This document shows, piece by piece, positions 36,733-45,974 of a stretch of DNA of 64,000 nucleotides. Positions within the stretch are counted from its first letter, which is position 1; every line of letters begins with the position of its first letter. Source of the stretch: Ruminiclostridium herbifermentans (lineage in GTDB: Bacteria > Bacillota > Clostridia > Acetivibrionales > DSM-1351); the NCBI RefSeq assembly GCF_005473905.2, contig NZ_CP061336.1, positions 783,501-847,500 of the forward strand, read 5' to 3'. The notes below the pieces were generated by a model that did no database searches, was not told where the DNA came from, and saw only the letters and a program-made list of their open reading frames with translations. The translations under genes were made by a program, and so were the position numbers.

Positions 36733-38127
36733 ATGCCAGATAAAGGACCAGATTTAAGTGTAAAGTTTGGAGGCCTTACATTTCCTAATCCAATTGGTGT
36801 AGGAGCCATCGGAGAGCATTGGGGTCACTCAAATAGTACTCAGGAGTATGTGGACATTAACTCAGATATTTTTATGAAACATGTGAAGGCTGGTGCAGGT
36901 TATATTATAATGGCAGGCACCTATGTTACACCAGAAACAGAGCGCTTAATACAAGAACGTTGCCAGACAATAGAGGTCCCTTTTAGAAGGAAAAGTAAGA
37001 AAGTAGGTCACCGTATGTTGAAAATTCCAGGTAAGGATCCATACGGAACAGAAGGCTTTTACTTTGTGCCTTCACCATTCTTATTGGATGCTGGTTTTGG
37101 TAAATTCAACAAAGACCGTTTTGCGTTCATGATTGAAGCACTTCAAAAGAAAAAGCCTAAAGAAGTACCTCTTGTATTAAACCTTGGAGGAATTGCGAAT
37201 ATCGCCGAAACCTGGGTAGACGGAGCGAAGAGATTTGAAGAATTGGGAGTAGATATGATAGAGATTAACCTTGGATGTCCGTTGCCAAGCGGTCTTGATG
37301 GAACTCTTCAAGGATATTTCCAAGATAAATACACTCCTCTATATCAAGGTTTATTGATGGGAGATAATGAAAAGTATGTGTACGAAATCACAAAAGCAGT
37401 TGTAGATGCTGTTAAAATTCCAGTAGGTGTTAAGTTAACTCCAGAAACTGGATATCCTCGTATTATCACTATGGCTCAAGCAGCAAGAAGTGCTGGTGCT
37501 AAGTTTGTACAAATGTTTAATGCAGCAGTAGGTATGGCACCACCAGATATATATAATGGAGGAAAACCACAATGGCCATATATGGACGGAAGCCCATTCT
37601 GTATGGTATCAGGTTCATTCCTAAGAGTTCCATGTTATAAAGATGTAGCTGCTGTAAAAAGATATGTTCCTGGTTTGGATATTGCTGCAGCTGGTGGTTT
37701 AGTTGAACCTGAACATTTCATTGAAGCTATGATGTTAGGAGCAAGCCTCGTACAACCTTGTACTGGAATTATTGAACAGGGTAATGGTCTGATTAGAAGA
37801 GGTATCAGCTTCATGAAAAAGTTTGTTAAAGAACAAGGTTATAACAGCCTTCAAGAAATAGTTGGTATAAGCCAGCAATACATTAAGTATAACCAAGACC
37901 TTGATATGATGGCTGGAAAGACCATTATAAATATTGATCGTGAAAAATGCATTAGGTGTCAGCGTTGTGTAGACAATGTATGTCAGGCTCTTTATACAGT
38001 TGAGGGAGGACATATTGAAGTTGATCCTCATCGTTGTGTAGGTTGCGGCGGATGTACCCTTGCTTGTAGGAATGATGCATTGAAAGTTGTACTCAGAGAA
38101 GGAGTTTCAGAGCCTAATTTTTTCTAA
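36733..38127 (+). CDS. PreA-like flavoprotein fused to a 2[4Fe-4S] ferredoxin domain
   Basis: A 464-residue oxidoreductase. Residues 1 to about 370 form an FMN-binding TIM barrel of the dihydroorotate/dihydropyrimidine dehydrogenase family (IEINLGCPLPSG, VGVKLTPE, AAAGGLVEPEHFIEAMMLGA). The C-terminus has two Cys clusters, CIRCQRCVDNVC and CVGCGGCTLAC, for two [4Fe-4S] centres. This layout matches PreA, which works with PreT in pyrimidine reduction, but no PreT or pyrimidine genes are here. The start follows AAGGAGG. A strong hairpin terminator separates it from the permease gene. The context (LysR, MmgE/PrpD, two carboxylate-type transporters) suggests reduction or oxidation of a C=C bond in an organic acid, which is inference. 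Confidence 0.82.
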   Translation: MPDKGPDLSVKFGGLTFPNPIGVGAIGEHWGHSNSTQEYVDINSDIFMKHVKAGAGYIIMAGTYVTPETERLIQERCQTIEVPFRRKSKKVGHRMLKIPGKDPYGTEGFYFVPSPFLLDAGFGKFNKDRFAFMIEALQKKKPKEVPLVLNLGGIANIAETWVDGAKRFEELGVDMIEINLGCPLPSGLDGTLQGYFQDKYTPLYQGLLMGDNEKYVYEITKAVVDAVKIPVGVKLTPETGYPRIITMAQAARSAGAKFVQMFNAAVGMAPPDIYNGGKPQWPYMDGSPFCMVSGSFLRVPCYKDVAAVKRYVPGLDIAAAGGLVEPEHFIEAMMLGASLVQPCTGIIEQGNGLIRRGISFMKKFVKEQGYNSLQEIVGISQQYIKYNQDLDMMAGKTIINIDREKCIRCQRCVDNVCQALYTVEGGHIEVDPHRCVGCGGCTLACRNDALKVVLREGVSEPNFF

Positions 38128-38153
38128 TATAATTGGGTAAAAATAAATCTAAC

Positions 38154-38209
38154 CCTGCAATGACATTCCATCTAATGTGGGGAATGCATTGCAGGAAACT
38201 CTCTTTTTC
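38154..38209 (+). terminator. Hairpin terminator between PreA-like gene and permease
   Basis: CCTGCAATG (38154-38162) pairs with CATTGCAGG (38187-38195) and CATTCC (38164-38169) with GGAATG (38181-38186); a T-rich tail CTCTTTTTC follows. Read-through may allow partial expression of the permease. Confidence 0.8.
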
Positions 38210-38233
38210 TACAAACGTGTAGGGGGGAAAATA

Positions 38234-39529
38234 ATGAACGACATTCTGATATTTTTGGCGTCAATTGTATTGGTAATTGTTATAGGTTCTATATTTAAAG
38301 TAAATATTGGTTTCATTGCTATAGTATTTGCCTATCTCTTGTCAGTTTCCGTACTTGACGTCAGCGTCAGCGAATTGTTTCAAATATGGCCTGCAAAGCT
38401 ATTTTTAATTATATTCTCAATAAGCTTGTTTTATAGTTTTGCATCGTCTAATGGATCAATCGAAAAATTGGCTATAAAGTTCATTTATCGTTTTAGAACC
38501 ATTCCTGCCATGATTCCTATAGGAATCTTTCTAATTACCGTCTTAATCGCAGGATCTGGCGGGGGGCCTTATGTCGCAACGGTTGTTATGGCTCCTATAA
38601 CATTAAAAATTGCAGCTATTTCCGGAATGAACCCGTTGCTTGGAGTAATTGCAGTAACTTGTGGAGCATCCGGGATTTCTTTATCACAATTGAGTGTAGT
38701 AGGTCAGCTGGTTAGGGGTTTGATAGAAAGAACAGAATATTCAGAACAGGCAAGTACGCTTCAACAAATGGTTTTTTCAAATGCTATGATGTTTCATACT
38801 TTTATTTTTATTCTTTTCTATTTTATTTTAAAAGGATATAAATTAAAACCCGCTATTATGGAAAAACCGTCGGAGTTTACAAAAGAACAGGCAACTAGTA
38901 TTGGTATAATTGCCTTTGTTATTTTAATGTATCTATCCCCAAATCTGCTTGGTTTAATTTTCCCTAACAACACGGTTATAGAATTAGTTAAGAGTAAATT
39001 TGATTTCACCTTTGCGGCATTAATAGGTGCAACAATAAGCTTTTTATTAAAGCTAGGCGATGAAAAAGAAGTATTTCGTAAAATACCGTGGAGTACCCTA
39101 ATATTAGTTACGGGTATGGGGCTGTTAGTTGGTGTAGGTGAGAAATGTGGTATCATTCAAGAGTTGGCTGAACTTGTAGGAACTAATGTAACACCAAAGC
39201 TAATTCCTGTTATAATGGCAGGCTGTAGCGGCTTAATGAGCTTTATTTCAGATGGGCCAGGAGTTGTTTATCCTACTTTATATCCTCTTGTATCTGGAAT
39301 TGCTGATATAACTGGTATAAATCCAGGACTTCTATTCTCTGCAGTTAGTGTAGGTGATTCAACAACTGTTATTTCTCCGTTCTCTACAGGAGGCGCCATG
39401 TTTCTTTCTTTTGTAACATTAGAGAAACAACGTGAAAAGATGTTTGTGCAATTTATGATTATTCCTTTTGTTTTTCTTGCAATATTAATAGGTTTAATAT
39501 CCCTTAAAGTATTTATTTATGGTATATAA
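38234..39529 (+). CDS. MatC-like carboxylate permease (ion transporter superfamily)
   Basis: Polytopic membrane protein of 431 residues with about 11-12 segments. The N-terminal part (VNIGFIAIVFAYLL, then a long run of hydrophobic helices and AGSGGGPYVATVVMAPI) fits the MatC N-terminal domain of dicarboxylate/malonate carriers; the second half repeats the fold (SDGPGVVYPTLYPL). ATG 38234 is chosen because AGGGGGG lies 7 bases upstream. It is the second permease of the carboxylate-type cluster, on the opposite strand from the DASS transporter. Substrate is unknown. Confidence 0.78.
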   Translation: MNDILIFLASIVLVIVIGSIFKVNIGFIAIVFAYLLSVSVLDVSVSELFQIWPAKLFLIIFSISLFYSFASSNGSIEKLAIKFIYRFRTIPAMIPIGIFLITVLIAGSGGGPYVATVVMAPITLKIAAISGMNPLLGVIAVTCGASGISLSQLSVVGQLVRGLIERTEYSEQASTLQQMVFSNAMMFHTFIFILFYFILKGYKLKPAIMEKPSEFTKEQATSIGIIAFVILMYLSPNLLGLIFPNNTVIELVKSKFDFTFAALIGATISFLLKLGDEKEVFRKIPWSTLILVTGMGLLVGVGEKCGIIQELAELVGTNVTPKLIPVIMAGCSGLMSFISDGPGVVYPTLYPLVSGIADITGINPGLLFSAVSVGDSTTVISPFSTGGAMFLSFVTLEKQREKMFVQFMIIPFVFLAILIGLISLKVFIYGI

Positions 39530-39735
39530 TATTTGATAAGTCTATTGTAAATTTGATTTTTTATATTTGTCCGTTCTAACCCCTTTTCGGGCAAATCATA
39601 AAAGAGAAAAGCGCATATAGATATAGAATGAATATAGGAGGTGGATATCAGAAAATTATAAAGCTATATAACAGATTGTATGTATTAGTTGCATTGGCTT
39701 TAGCCAATTTGTGAAAAAGATACTTAAATATTTTA

Positions 39736-39777
39736 TAAAAAGTTTTAGAAAAATTATTTTTTCTAAAACTTTTTTTG
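39736..39777 (+). terminator. Terminator upstream of the histidine operon
   Basis: AGTTTTAGAA (39741-39750) pairs with TTCTAAAACT (39761-39770), extended by A and T runs on either side. It isolates the his promoter from upstream transcription. Confidence 0.9.
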
Positions 39778-39815
39778 TTGTGTAATTCACATATCTCCAA
39801 ATTTTTCTAAAAAGC

Positions 39816-39844
39816 TTGACTCTAATTAAAAAATCGAATATAAT
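39816..39844 (+). promoter_or_regulatory. Sigma-A promoter of the histidine operon
   Basis: TTGACT (39816-39821), 17-base spacer, TATAAT (39839-39844), about 115 bases before hisZ. The leader has a small hairpin (TACTTTAT with ATAAAGTA near 39870-39895). No T-box motif and no run of His codons was found. Confidence 0.85.
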
Positions 39845-39958
39845 TAATGTAATTTACTGATTTATTACTTTATAACTTTAGTGTAATAAAGTAGAGAGAT
39901 AGTAGATGATGTTAGTTATTTTTTGTTAATACAAAAACTTCTAAGGGGAGAACGATTT

Positions 39959-41215
39959 ATGTCAAAATGGAAAATATATACGCCAGATGGTGTACAGGAT
40001 ATTTTGTTTGATGAATGTTATGCAAAAAGAGAATTGGAAAGTAAAATCCGTAGCACATTCAGAGCCTATGGTTATTATGAAGTGGAAACTCCAACGATAG
40101 AGTTTTTTGATGTGTTTTCTTCAGAAGTAGAGCACTTTCCGCAAGAATCAATGGTTAAATTTTTTGACCAAAAGGGAAGGATTCTTGTATTAAGACCTGA
40201 TATAACAGTTCCTGTTGCTAGAATTACAGCAACTAAAAATCGTGATTTAAAGCTGCCAATTAAATATTCATATATTGGAAATGTTTTTAGATTTAATGAA
40301 GTGGGCGGTGGCCGTCAGAATGAGTTTACACAAGCTGGTGTTGAACTTTTGGGTGATTATTCTTCTGAGAGTGATGCAGAGATTATAGCCATTGCCATAA
40401 ATGTGCTTAAAACTGCAGGTTTAGAGAATTTCCAGATTGATATAGGTCAGGTTGAATTCTTTAAAGGCTTGGCAGAAGAAGCTGGCTTTACTAATGAAGA
40501 CACCATTAAGATATCAAAGCTAATCGATAGAAAAGATATCGTTGGAGTAGAACAAATAGCAAACAGCTACAAAATGAGTGAACAGCTGAGAAAGCTTATT
40601 ATAAAGCTACCTGGTTTATTTGGTTCAATTGAAGTTATAGAAGAACTCAAGAAAACAACAAAAAACAGCAGAAGCTTGGCTGCTTTGGAGAATATCGAAG
40701 AGGTAATAGGGATACTCGGTGATTATGGCTTTACAAAGTATATTTCTGTTGATTTTGGAATGCTAAAAGGACTTAATTACGATACAGGTATAATATTCAG
40801 AGGCTTTACACATGGTGTAGGCTTTCCCATACTTTCGGGAGGCAGATATGACAGCTTGACCTCCAGCTTTGGAAGAGATTGTCCAGCAACAGGCTTTTCA
40901 TTAGGAATAAATATGTTAATGACAGCACTTGAGAAAGCGCAGATGGCATTTGAAAAGCCAAGTGTGGATTCGCTGATTTGCTATAAAAAAGCCAACAGAA
41001 AAAGTGCAATTGAGATAGCTGAAGCACTTAGAAAACAAGCAATGAGTATTGAGACCTTGGTGCTGACAGAAGAAATTGAGCAGGGTATCAGCTATGCACA
41101 AGCAAAACAAATAGGTGGTGTTATTTATATTGAAGACAAGGGTAAAATTACTATTTATGATATAGTTAATAACACTACAAAAGAAACCAGTTATAATGAG
41201 TTGCTCAACAAGTAA
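39959..41215 (+). CDS. hisZ: ATP phosphoribosyltransferase regulatory subunit
   Basis: A 418-residue histidyl-tRNA-synthetase paralogue that forms a complex with short-form HisG and mediates histidine feedback. The N-terminus (WKIYTPDGVQDILFDECYAK) is the HisZ start, and class II synthetase motifs remain recognisable (VLRPDITVPVAR, GNVFRFNE, GGRYDSL). It lacks the C-terminal anticodon-binding domain of true HisS. ATG 39959 is used because AAGGGGAG lies 8 bases before it; the frame is open 36 bases further upstream. It is the first gene of the his operon; the short 215-residue HisG downstream confirms the HisZ assignment. Confidence 0.94.
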   Translation: MSKWKIYTPDGVQDILFDECYAKRELESKIRSTFRAYGYYEVETPTIEFFDVFSSEVEHFPQESMVKFFDQKGRILVLRPDITVPVARITATKNRDLKLPIKYSYIGNVFRFNEVGGGRQNEFTQAGVELLGDYSSESDAEIIAIAINVLKTAGLENFQIDIGQVEFFKGLAEEAGFTNEDTIKISKLIDRKDIVGVEQIANSYKMSEQLRKLIIKLPGLFGSIEVIEELKKTTKNSRSLAALENIEEVIGILGDYGFTKYISVDFGMLKGLNYDTGIIFRGFTHGVGFPILSGGRYDSLTSSFGRDCPATGFSLGINMLMTALEKAQMAFEKPSVDSLICYKKANRKSAIEIAEALRKQAMSIETLVLTEEIEQGISYAQAKQIGGVIYIEDKGKITIYDIVNNTTKETSYNELLNK

Positions 41216-41638
41216 TACTATATTGCTTTTACATTAAAATATTGTAACTAACTTAAATCAATGTTAAAGATTGTCTGTATAAGCAGCGGTTTATTGTTTG
41301 AGACAATCAGACAGAAATACTTGGTGCTTCCCTAATACAGTTGTAATAAAAGCTAAGGGTTAACGCTGTTGCAAACATAGTTATATGTTAACTATAGGTT
41401 AGAGTAAAATTCTAACTTAGACTTTATAACTATATTATAGGAAGGCAAGTAGTAATAAATGTTTTGCTATAGCTGAGTAAAAATACATAAAGGCAGATGA
41501 GCTCATATTTATTGGAGTATAGCAAAATAGAGGTATAGACTTATTTATAGTAATTCAAGAGTTTAATTGTTAATTGAAAAGTTTAATTGAAAAGATTATT
41601 TGAAGTTTTGATAGATGATTAAATGGAGGCAAACAATT
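41216..41638 (+). other. Structured spacer between hisZ and hisG
   Basis: About 420 bases without an open gene. Two hairpins can be drawn: GTCTG (41273-41277) with CAGAC (41308-41312) enclosing ATTGT/ACAAT, and ATAGTTA (41377-41383) with TAACTAT (41389-41395). No promoter or known leader RNA was recognised. Confidence 0.4.
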
Positions 41639-42286
41639 ATGAGATATTTGACAATTGCATTATCAAAGGGAAGGCTTACAGACGTGGCAATGGAATTATT
41701 CGAAGGAATAGGAATTGACTGCTCAGAGCTAAAGTCTTCAACAAGAAAACTGATACTTTCAGATGAAAATAATAAAATTAAGTTTTTTCTGGCAAAGCCT
41801 GCTGATGTTCCTACATATGTTGAATACGGAGCTGCTGATATAGGAATTGTGGGAAAGGATACTATTCTTGAAGAAGGCAGAAATCTATATGAAGTGCTGG
41901 ATTTAGGATTTGCGGCTTGTAGAATGTGCCTTGCAGGGCCTAAAGAGTTGGAAGGTAAGATTGAGGAGTTAAATATAAAAAGAGTTGGAACTAAATATCC
42001 AAATATAGCTAGAAATTATTTCGAAAAAACTAGAAGAGAAAGTGTAGAGATTATTAAGCTAAATGGTTCTGTTGAACTTGCTCCATTGGTAGGCTTAGCT
42101 GAGGTTATTGTAGACCTTGTTGAAAGTGGACGTACATTAAAAGAAAATGGTTTGGTAGTATTAGATACAATTGCTGATATTAGTGCTAGAATGATTGTAA
42201 ATAGAGTTAGTATGAAAATGGAGAATGAACGTATTCAGAGAATAGTAAGCGGTATAGCAGAACAGCTGAAAAACAAAGAAGCTTAA
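41639..42286 (+). CDS. hisG: ATP phosphoribosyltransferase, short form
   Basis: Catalyses the first committed step of histidine synthesis, joining PRPP and ATP. The 215-residue length marks the short form that lacks the C-terminal regulatory domain and depends on HisZ. Typical segments are [10 protein letters not shown] at the N-terminus, [11 protein letters not shown], and the PRPP loop region [18 protein letters not shown] 41639 follows TGGAGG by 7 bases; an upstream in-frame ATG at 41615 has no ribosome binding site and the conserved sequence starts after it. It lies second in the operon, 423 bases after hisZ. Confidence 0.96.
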   Translation: MRYLTIALSKGRLTDVAMELFEGIGIDCSELKSSTRKLILSDENNKIKFFLAKPADVPTYVEYGAADIGIVGKDTILEEGRNLYEVLDLGFAACRMCLAGPKELEGKIEELNIKRVGTKYPNIARNYFEKTRRESVEIIKLNGSVELAPLVGLAEVIVDLVESGRTLKENGLVVLDTIADISARMIVNRVSMKMENERIQRIVSGIAEQLKNKEA

Positions 42287-42519
42287 TTTTATGAAAGCTT
42301 AATTTAAGTTTGATACAAAACTTTTCTTTACTATTTGTGCTGTTAGATGGTATCAAAGAAATGTAAGCTTGTTTTAATATGCAAAACAAAGTTAGTACCA
42401 ACATGATTTATTTGAGCAAAAAACATAAAATATATTTTGACAGTGTGTCTGTAATTAGAACTGTCAGAAAGTAGCTGTAAGCTTAGTAAATCAGTGTTTT
42501 TCGCTGATTGTTCCGACAT

Positions 42520-42553
42520 AATTTTGTACCCAATGGGGGTGTGGGAGGTTTAT
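42520..42553 (+). repeat. Repeat-derived ribosome binding site of hisD (copy F, partial)
   Basis: The bases TGTACCCAATGGGGGTGTGGGAGGTTTAT just before hisD match the 3' end of the elements before hisC and hisH: a small CCC/GGG hairpin followed by GTGGGAGGTT as ribosome binding site. A separate hairpin (AATCAG with CTGATT) lies near 42490-42510. Confidence 0.55.
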
Positions 42554-43867
42554 ATGTTTAATATTGTAGATTTACGTAATGACAATAACCAAGTAGCTGC
42601 GAACAACTTGTATAATAAACTAATTCAGAGAACAAAGTCTTCAGATGGAGCAAGTATAATGAGTGTTGTTGCTGACATTTTGGAGAACGTGAGAAAATTG
42701 GGCGATAAAGCGTTAAAGGATTATAGCAAGAGATTTGATAAGGCTGATATTGAGGAGATTAAGGTTTCGGAGGCTGAAATAACTGCTGCCTATGCTGAAG
42801 TTGATGCTGAATTATTAGAAACAATTAAAAAATCTAAGCAAAATATCTGGAACTTTCATGAGAAACAACTGCAGAACAGTTGGATTAGTCCAAATGAAGA
42901 CGGTTCAATGCTAGGACAATTAGTTCGTCCAATTGAAAAGGCGGGATTATATGTTCCAGGAGGCACAGCTCCGCTAATATCCTCTGTTTTAATGACTGCT
43001 ATTCCTGCAAAAGTCGCAGGAGTTTCAAAAATAATTATGTGTACTCCTCCCTCTAAAGATGGCAGTGTCAATCCAGCTATATTAGTTGCAGCTAGAGAAG
43101 CTGGAGTTGATGAAGTATATAGAGTGGGCGGTGCTCAGGCTATTGCAGCAATGGCTTATGGTACAGAGACAATACCTAAAGTGGATAAAATATGCGGGCC
43201 AGGAAATGTTTATGTAGCTACAGCAAAAAGATTGATATTTGGAGAATGTGATATTGATATGTTTGCAGGTCCAAGTGAAATATTGGTGATAGCTGATTCT
43301 ACAGCAAAGCCTGAATATGTGGCTGCTGACCTGCTTTCTCAAGCAGAGCACGATATGTTGGCATCATCTGTTCTAATTACAGATGATGAAAGCCTTGTGA
43401 AGAAAGTTGCTGTGCAGATTGAAAAGCAGTTAGCTAATTTGAGCAGGAAATCAATTATTGAAAAGTCATTAGAGGATTATGGATTTGCAGTTTTGGTTGA
43501 CAATATTGAGCAGGCTATAGAAGTTTCAAATAACATAGCTCCTGAACACCTTGAAATATGCATAAATGAGCCTATGAGCATGCTGGGGTTAATTAAAAAT
43601 GCAGGCGCAATATTTGTTGGGAATTATTCTCCAGAACCGTTGGGAGATTATATGGCAGGGCCAAGCCATGTTCTGCCTACCAGTGGAACTGCGAGATTTT
43701 CTTCTCCAGTGAATGTAGACCAATTTTTAAAGAAATCCAGTTTAATATATTATAACAGACAAGCACTCGAAAAAACTTACAAGGATATTGCCAGATTTGC
43801 GGAGGCCGAACTTTTAGATGCACACGCAAATGCAGTTAAAGTGAGATTTGAGGGAGAAAATAAATAA
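42554..43867 (+). CDS. hisD: Histidinol dehydrogenase
   Basis: Zinc- and NAD-dependent enzyme of 437 residues that oxidises L-histidinol to histidine in two steps. Recognisable parts are RPIEKAGLYVPGG, the DKICGPGNVYVATAKR signature, DMFAGPSEILVIAD, the SQAEHD motif with a zinc ligand, and NAPEHLEI-like NIAPEHLEI near the C-terminus, as well as HVLPTSGTARF. ATG 42554 is used because GGGAGG lies 8 bases upstream and the conserved region starts soon after; the upstream in-frame extension is not conserved-looking. Length is normal for the family. Confidence 0.97.
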   Translation: MFNIVDLRNDNNQVAANNLYNKLIQRTKSSDGASIMSVVADILENVRKLGDKALKDYSKRFDKADIEEIKVSEAEITAAYAEVDAELLETIKKSKQNIWNFHEKQLQNSWISPNEDGSMLGQLVRPIEKAGLYVPGGTAPLISSVLMTAIPAKVAGVSKIIMCTPPSKDGSVNPAILVAAREAGVDEVYRVGGAQAIAAMAYGTETIPKVDKICGPGNVYVATAKRLIFGECDIDMFAGPSEILVIADSTAKPEYVAADLLSQAEHDMLASSVLITDDESLVKKVAVQIEKQLANLSRKSIIEKSLEDYGFAVLVDNIEQAIEVSNNIAPEHLEICINEPMSMLGLIKNAGAIFVGNYSPEPLGDYMAGPSHVLPTSGTARFSSPVNVDQFLKKSSLIYYNRQALEKTYKDIARFAEAELLDAHANAVKVRFEGENK

Positions 43868-43880
43868 TTCAAAAATCTTA

Positions 43881-44048
43881 AAAGCAAAGTTTGCTCAAAA
43901 ATCCTGCGTTTTCGAGCAACAAAAATCCACAAGTGGATTTTAAACGGTGTGGAAGAGGCTCAAATTATTTAACTTAATCTCAAGAAACGGAGATGCATCC
44001 ACGAAGTCTTTACCAAAATTTTATGCCCAAATGAGGCGTGGGAGGTTA
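43881..44048 (+). repeat. Intergenic repeat copy A, carrying the hisC ribosome binding site
   Basis: A ~170-base element. In order it has an AAAGTTTG-TTTTCGAGCA block, a palindrome AAAATCCAC/GTGGATTTT (43922-43941), GTGTGGA pairing with TCCAC (43998-44002 region), and a final GCC/GGC hairpin (44025-44037) joined to GGGAGGTTAAT, which is the ribosome binding site of hisC. The same order occurs before hisH. Confidence 0.75.
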
Positions 44049-44050
44049 AT

Positions 44051-45127
44051 ATGATAGAAGAATTAATAAGACCTGAAATACGGTCTTTTACGCCGTATAA
44101 TGCAAATCAGCAGCCATATAAAATTAAATTAGATGCAAATGAAAGTCCATTTAATTTACCATTAACAGTAAGAGAAAAGTTGTCCGAATTTATAAAGAAT
44201 GATCCCCAGCTAAATTTATATCCAGATACTGACTCAATACAATTAAGAAAAACAATTTCAGAACACTGGGATGTGGATTCAGAAGGTATAATAGTAGGGA
44301 CTGGCTCTGATCAACTTATTCAAGTAATGACAAATGTATTCATAGGAGTTGGAGATAAGATTCTTTACCCTGTTCCTTCCTTCAGCATGTATAGAGATTC
44401 ATGCTTGATTGCAGGAGGCACTCCTGTAAAATATCTGCTAAATCCAGAGGATGGATATGAATATTCAAAAGAAACTATCCTTGAGGCATATGAAAAGGAA
44501 CAGCCCAAAATTATTTATATTTGTAATCCAAACAATCCTACAGGTAATATAATGTCTGTTTCAGATGTGATTGATGTGGTGAAATACTGCCGTAAATCTA
44601 TTGTTGTAGTCGATGAGGCATATGGAGAGTTCTGTGATAATACGGTGATACCATATGTTAAGGAATATGAAAATCTGTTGGTGCTTAGAACCTTCTCAAA
44701 GGCTTATGGATTGGCTGGAATAAGATGCGGGTATTCAATATCCTGCAAAAAATTGGCCAGTGCTGTTAATCTGGCTAGACCTCCATATAATATTAGTTCC
44801 CTTTCTCAGTATATTGCGCAACTGATTTTATCTGACAAAGAGGAGATAAATAAAAATATTGAATATCTAATAGAGCAAAGAGAGTGGATGATTGGGAAAT
44901 TGTCTAATATAAAAGGTGTAGAAGTTTATAAATCATATGCTAATTTTATACTTGTGAAAGTTGACAATTGTAATGATGTATATAATAGGCTATGCGAAAA
45001 GGGGATTTTTGTCAGAAACTTTGGCTTAGCGCCTTTATTGACAGGATGTCTAAGGATTAGCATAGGTACAAATGAACAAAATAGCATTTTTCTTGATGAA
45101 CTTTCTACTATCTGTTATAATAAATAG
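44051..45127 (+). CDS. hisC: Histidinol-phosphate aminotransferase
   Basis: PLP-dependent class I/II aminotransferase of 358 residues that makes histidinol phosphate. The N-terminal KLDANESPFNLP motif is diagnostic of HisC. CNPNNPTG binds substrate, VDEAYGEF holds the PLP Asp, and the Schiff-base Lys lies in RTFSKAYGLAGIRCGY. The start codon follows GGGAGGTTAAT supplied by the repeat element upstream. It is followed 61 bases later by hisB. Other aminotransferases share the fold, but the operon settles the assignment. Confidence 0.97.
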   Translation: MIEELIRPEIRSFTPYNANQQPYKIKLDANESPFNLPLTVREKLSEFIKNDPQLNLYPDTDSIQLRKTISEHWDVDSEGIIVGTGSDQLIQVMTNVFIGVGDKILYPVPSFSMYRDSCLIAGGTPVKYLLNPEDGYEYSKETILEAYEKEQPKIIYICNPNNPTGNIMSVSDVIDVVKYCRKSIVVVDEAYGEFCDNTVIPYVKEYENLLVLRTFSKAYGLAGIRCGYSISCKKLASAVNLARPPYNISSLSQYIAQLILSDKEEINKNIEYLIEQREWMIGKLSNIKGVEVYKSYANFILVKVDNCNDVYNRLCEKGIFVRNFGLAPLLTGCLRISIGTNEQNSIFLDELSTICYNK

Positions 45128-45188
45128 CGAACATTATACAAAAAAATCGGAAAAAAGTTCGACAAATTGTTGGGATGGAGGGATACTA

Positions 45189-45773
45189 TTGCGAGAGGGC
45201 TTAGTAAACAGAAACACTAAGGAAACACAGATTAAGCTTAAAATAAATCTTGACGGAAAAGGCGACTGTAATTGTAATTCTGGTATAGGCTTTTTTGACC
45301 ATATGCTGGTTTTATTTACTAAACATGGATTGATGGATGCAGACTTCGATGTGAAGGGTGATTTGGAAGTTGATGCACATCATACAGTTGAAGATACTGG
45401 TATTGCTTTAGGACTAGCCATAAGACAGGCATTAGGCGATAAAAAATCAATTAAAAGATATGGAACTGCTTTTGTGCCTATGGATGAGTCCCTAGTTCAG
45501 GTGTCTTTGGACTTGAGCGATAGACCCTTTCTTGTATTTGATGCTGAATTTTCACAACAGATGGTCGGACAAATGGATACCCAGTTAGTTGAAGAGTTCT
45601 TTAGAGCGGTTGCATTTAATGCAGGAATTACATTACATATAAAGCTTTTGCATGGAACCAATTGTCATCATATAATTGAGGCAATGTTTAAGGCCTTTGG
45701 AAGAGCATTGGATGAGGCTACAAAAATAGATACTAGAATAGTTGGCGTTATGTCTACTAAAGGAATGCTGTGA
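45189..45773 (+). CDS. hisB: Imidazoleglycerol-phosphate dehydratase
   Basis: Monofunctional manganese-dependent dehydratase of 194 residues that makes imidazole acetol phosphate. The duplicated His motifs DAHHTVEDTGI and NCHHIIEAMFKAFGRAL supply metal ligands, and GFFDHML is conserved. The start is set at TTG 45189, just after GGAGGG, which gives the usual family length and the NRNTKETQIKL start; the longer in-frame ORF runs back into hisC and is not used. The gene lies 61 bases after hisC. Confidence 0.96.
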   Translation: MREGLVNRNTKETQIKLKINLDGKGDCNCNSGIGFFDHMLVLFTKHGLMDADFDVKGDLEVDAHHTVEDTGIALGLAIRQALGDKKSIKRYGTAFVPMDESLVQVSLDLSDRPFLVFDAEFSQQMVGQMDTQLVEEFFRAVAFNAGITLHIKLLHGTNCHHIIEAMFKAFGRALDEATKIDTRIVGVMSTKGML

Positions 45774-45974
45774 TAATGGCAATTTTAAATGATAAATAAT
45801 TTAAGGTTAAGAGATTTCAAATAATTCGAAAACAAACGTTGTAAAAAACTACGAATTTTCAAAATTAAAAAATAAGTATGTAGCTGGTTTGATTTTAACT
45901 GGCTGGAAAAATAAGATAAAGATATTTAGAAATAGAGCATGTAATTAAAAATTAAAATTTATAGGAGGTTATAA

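Noticed and set aside
36733..38127. Pyrimidine-synthesis dihydroorotate dehydrogenase (pyrD)
   Set aside because: The C-terminal double ferredoxin domain and the lack of pyr genes fit a PreA-like oxidoreductase instead.
39655..39715. Possible short hydrophobic peptide after AGGAGGTGG before the his promoter
   Set aside because: No ATG, GTG or TTG lies at a usable distance in the open frame; only an ATT or a late TTG would allow it, so there is no support for translation.
39845..39958. T-box or histidine attenuator before hisZ (and before lysS)
   Set aside because: No GGTGG-type T-box bulge sequence, no terminator/antiterminator pair and no run of His codons in a leader peptide.
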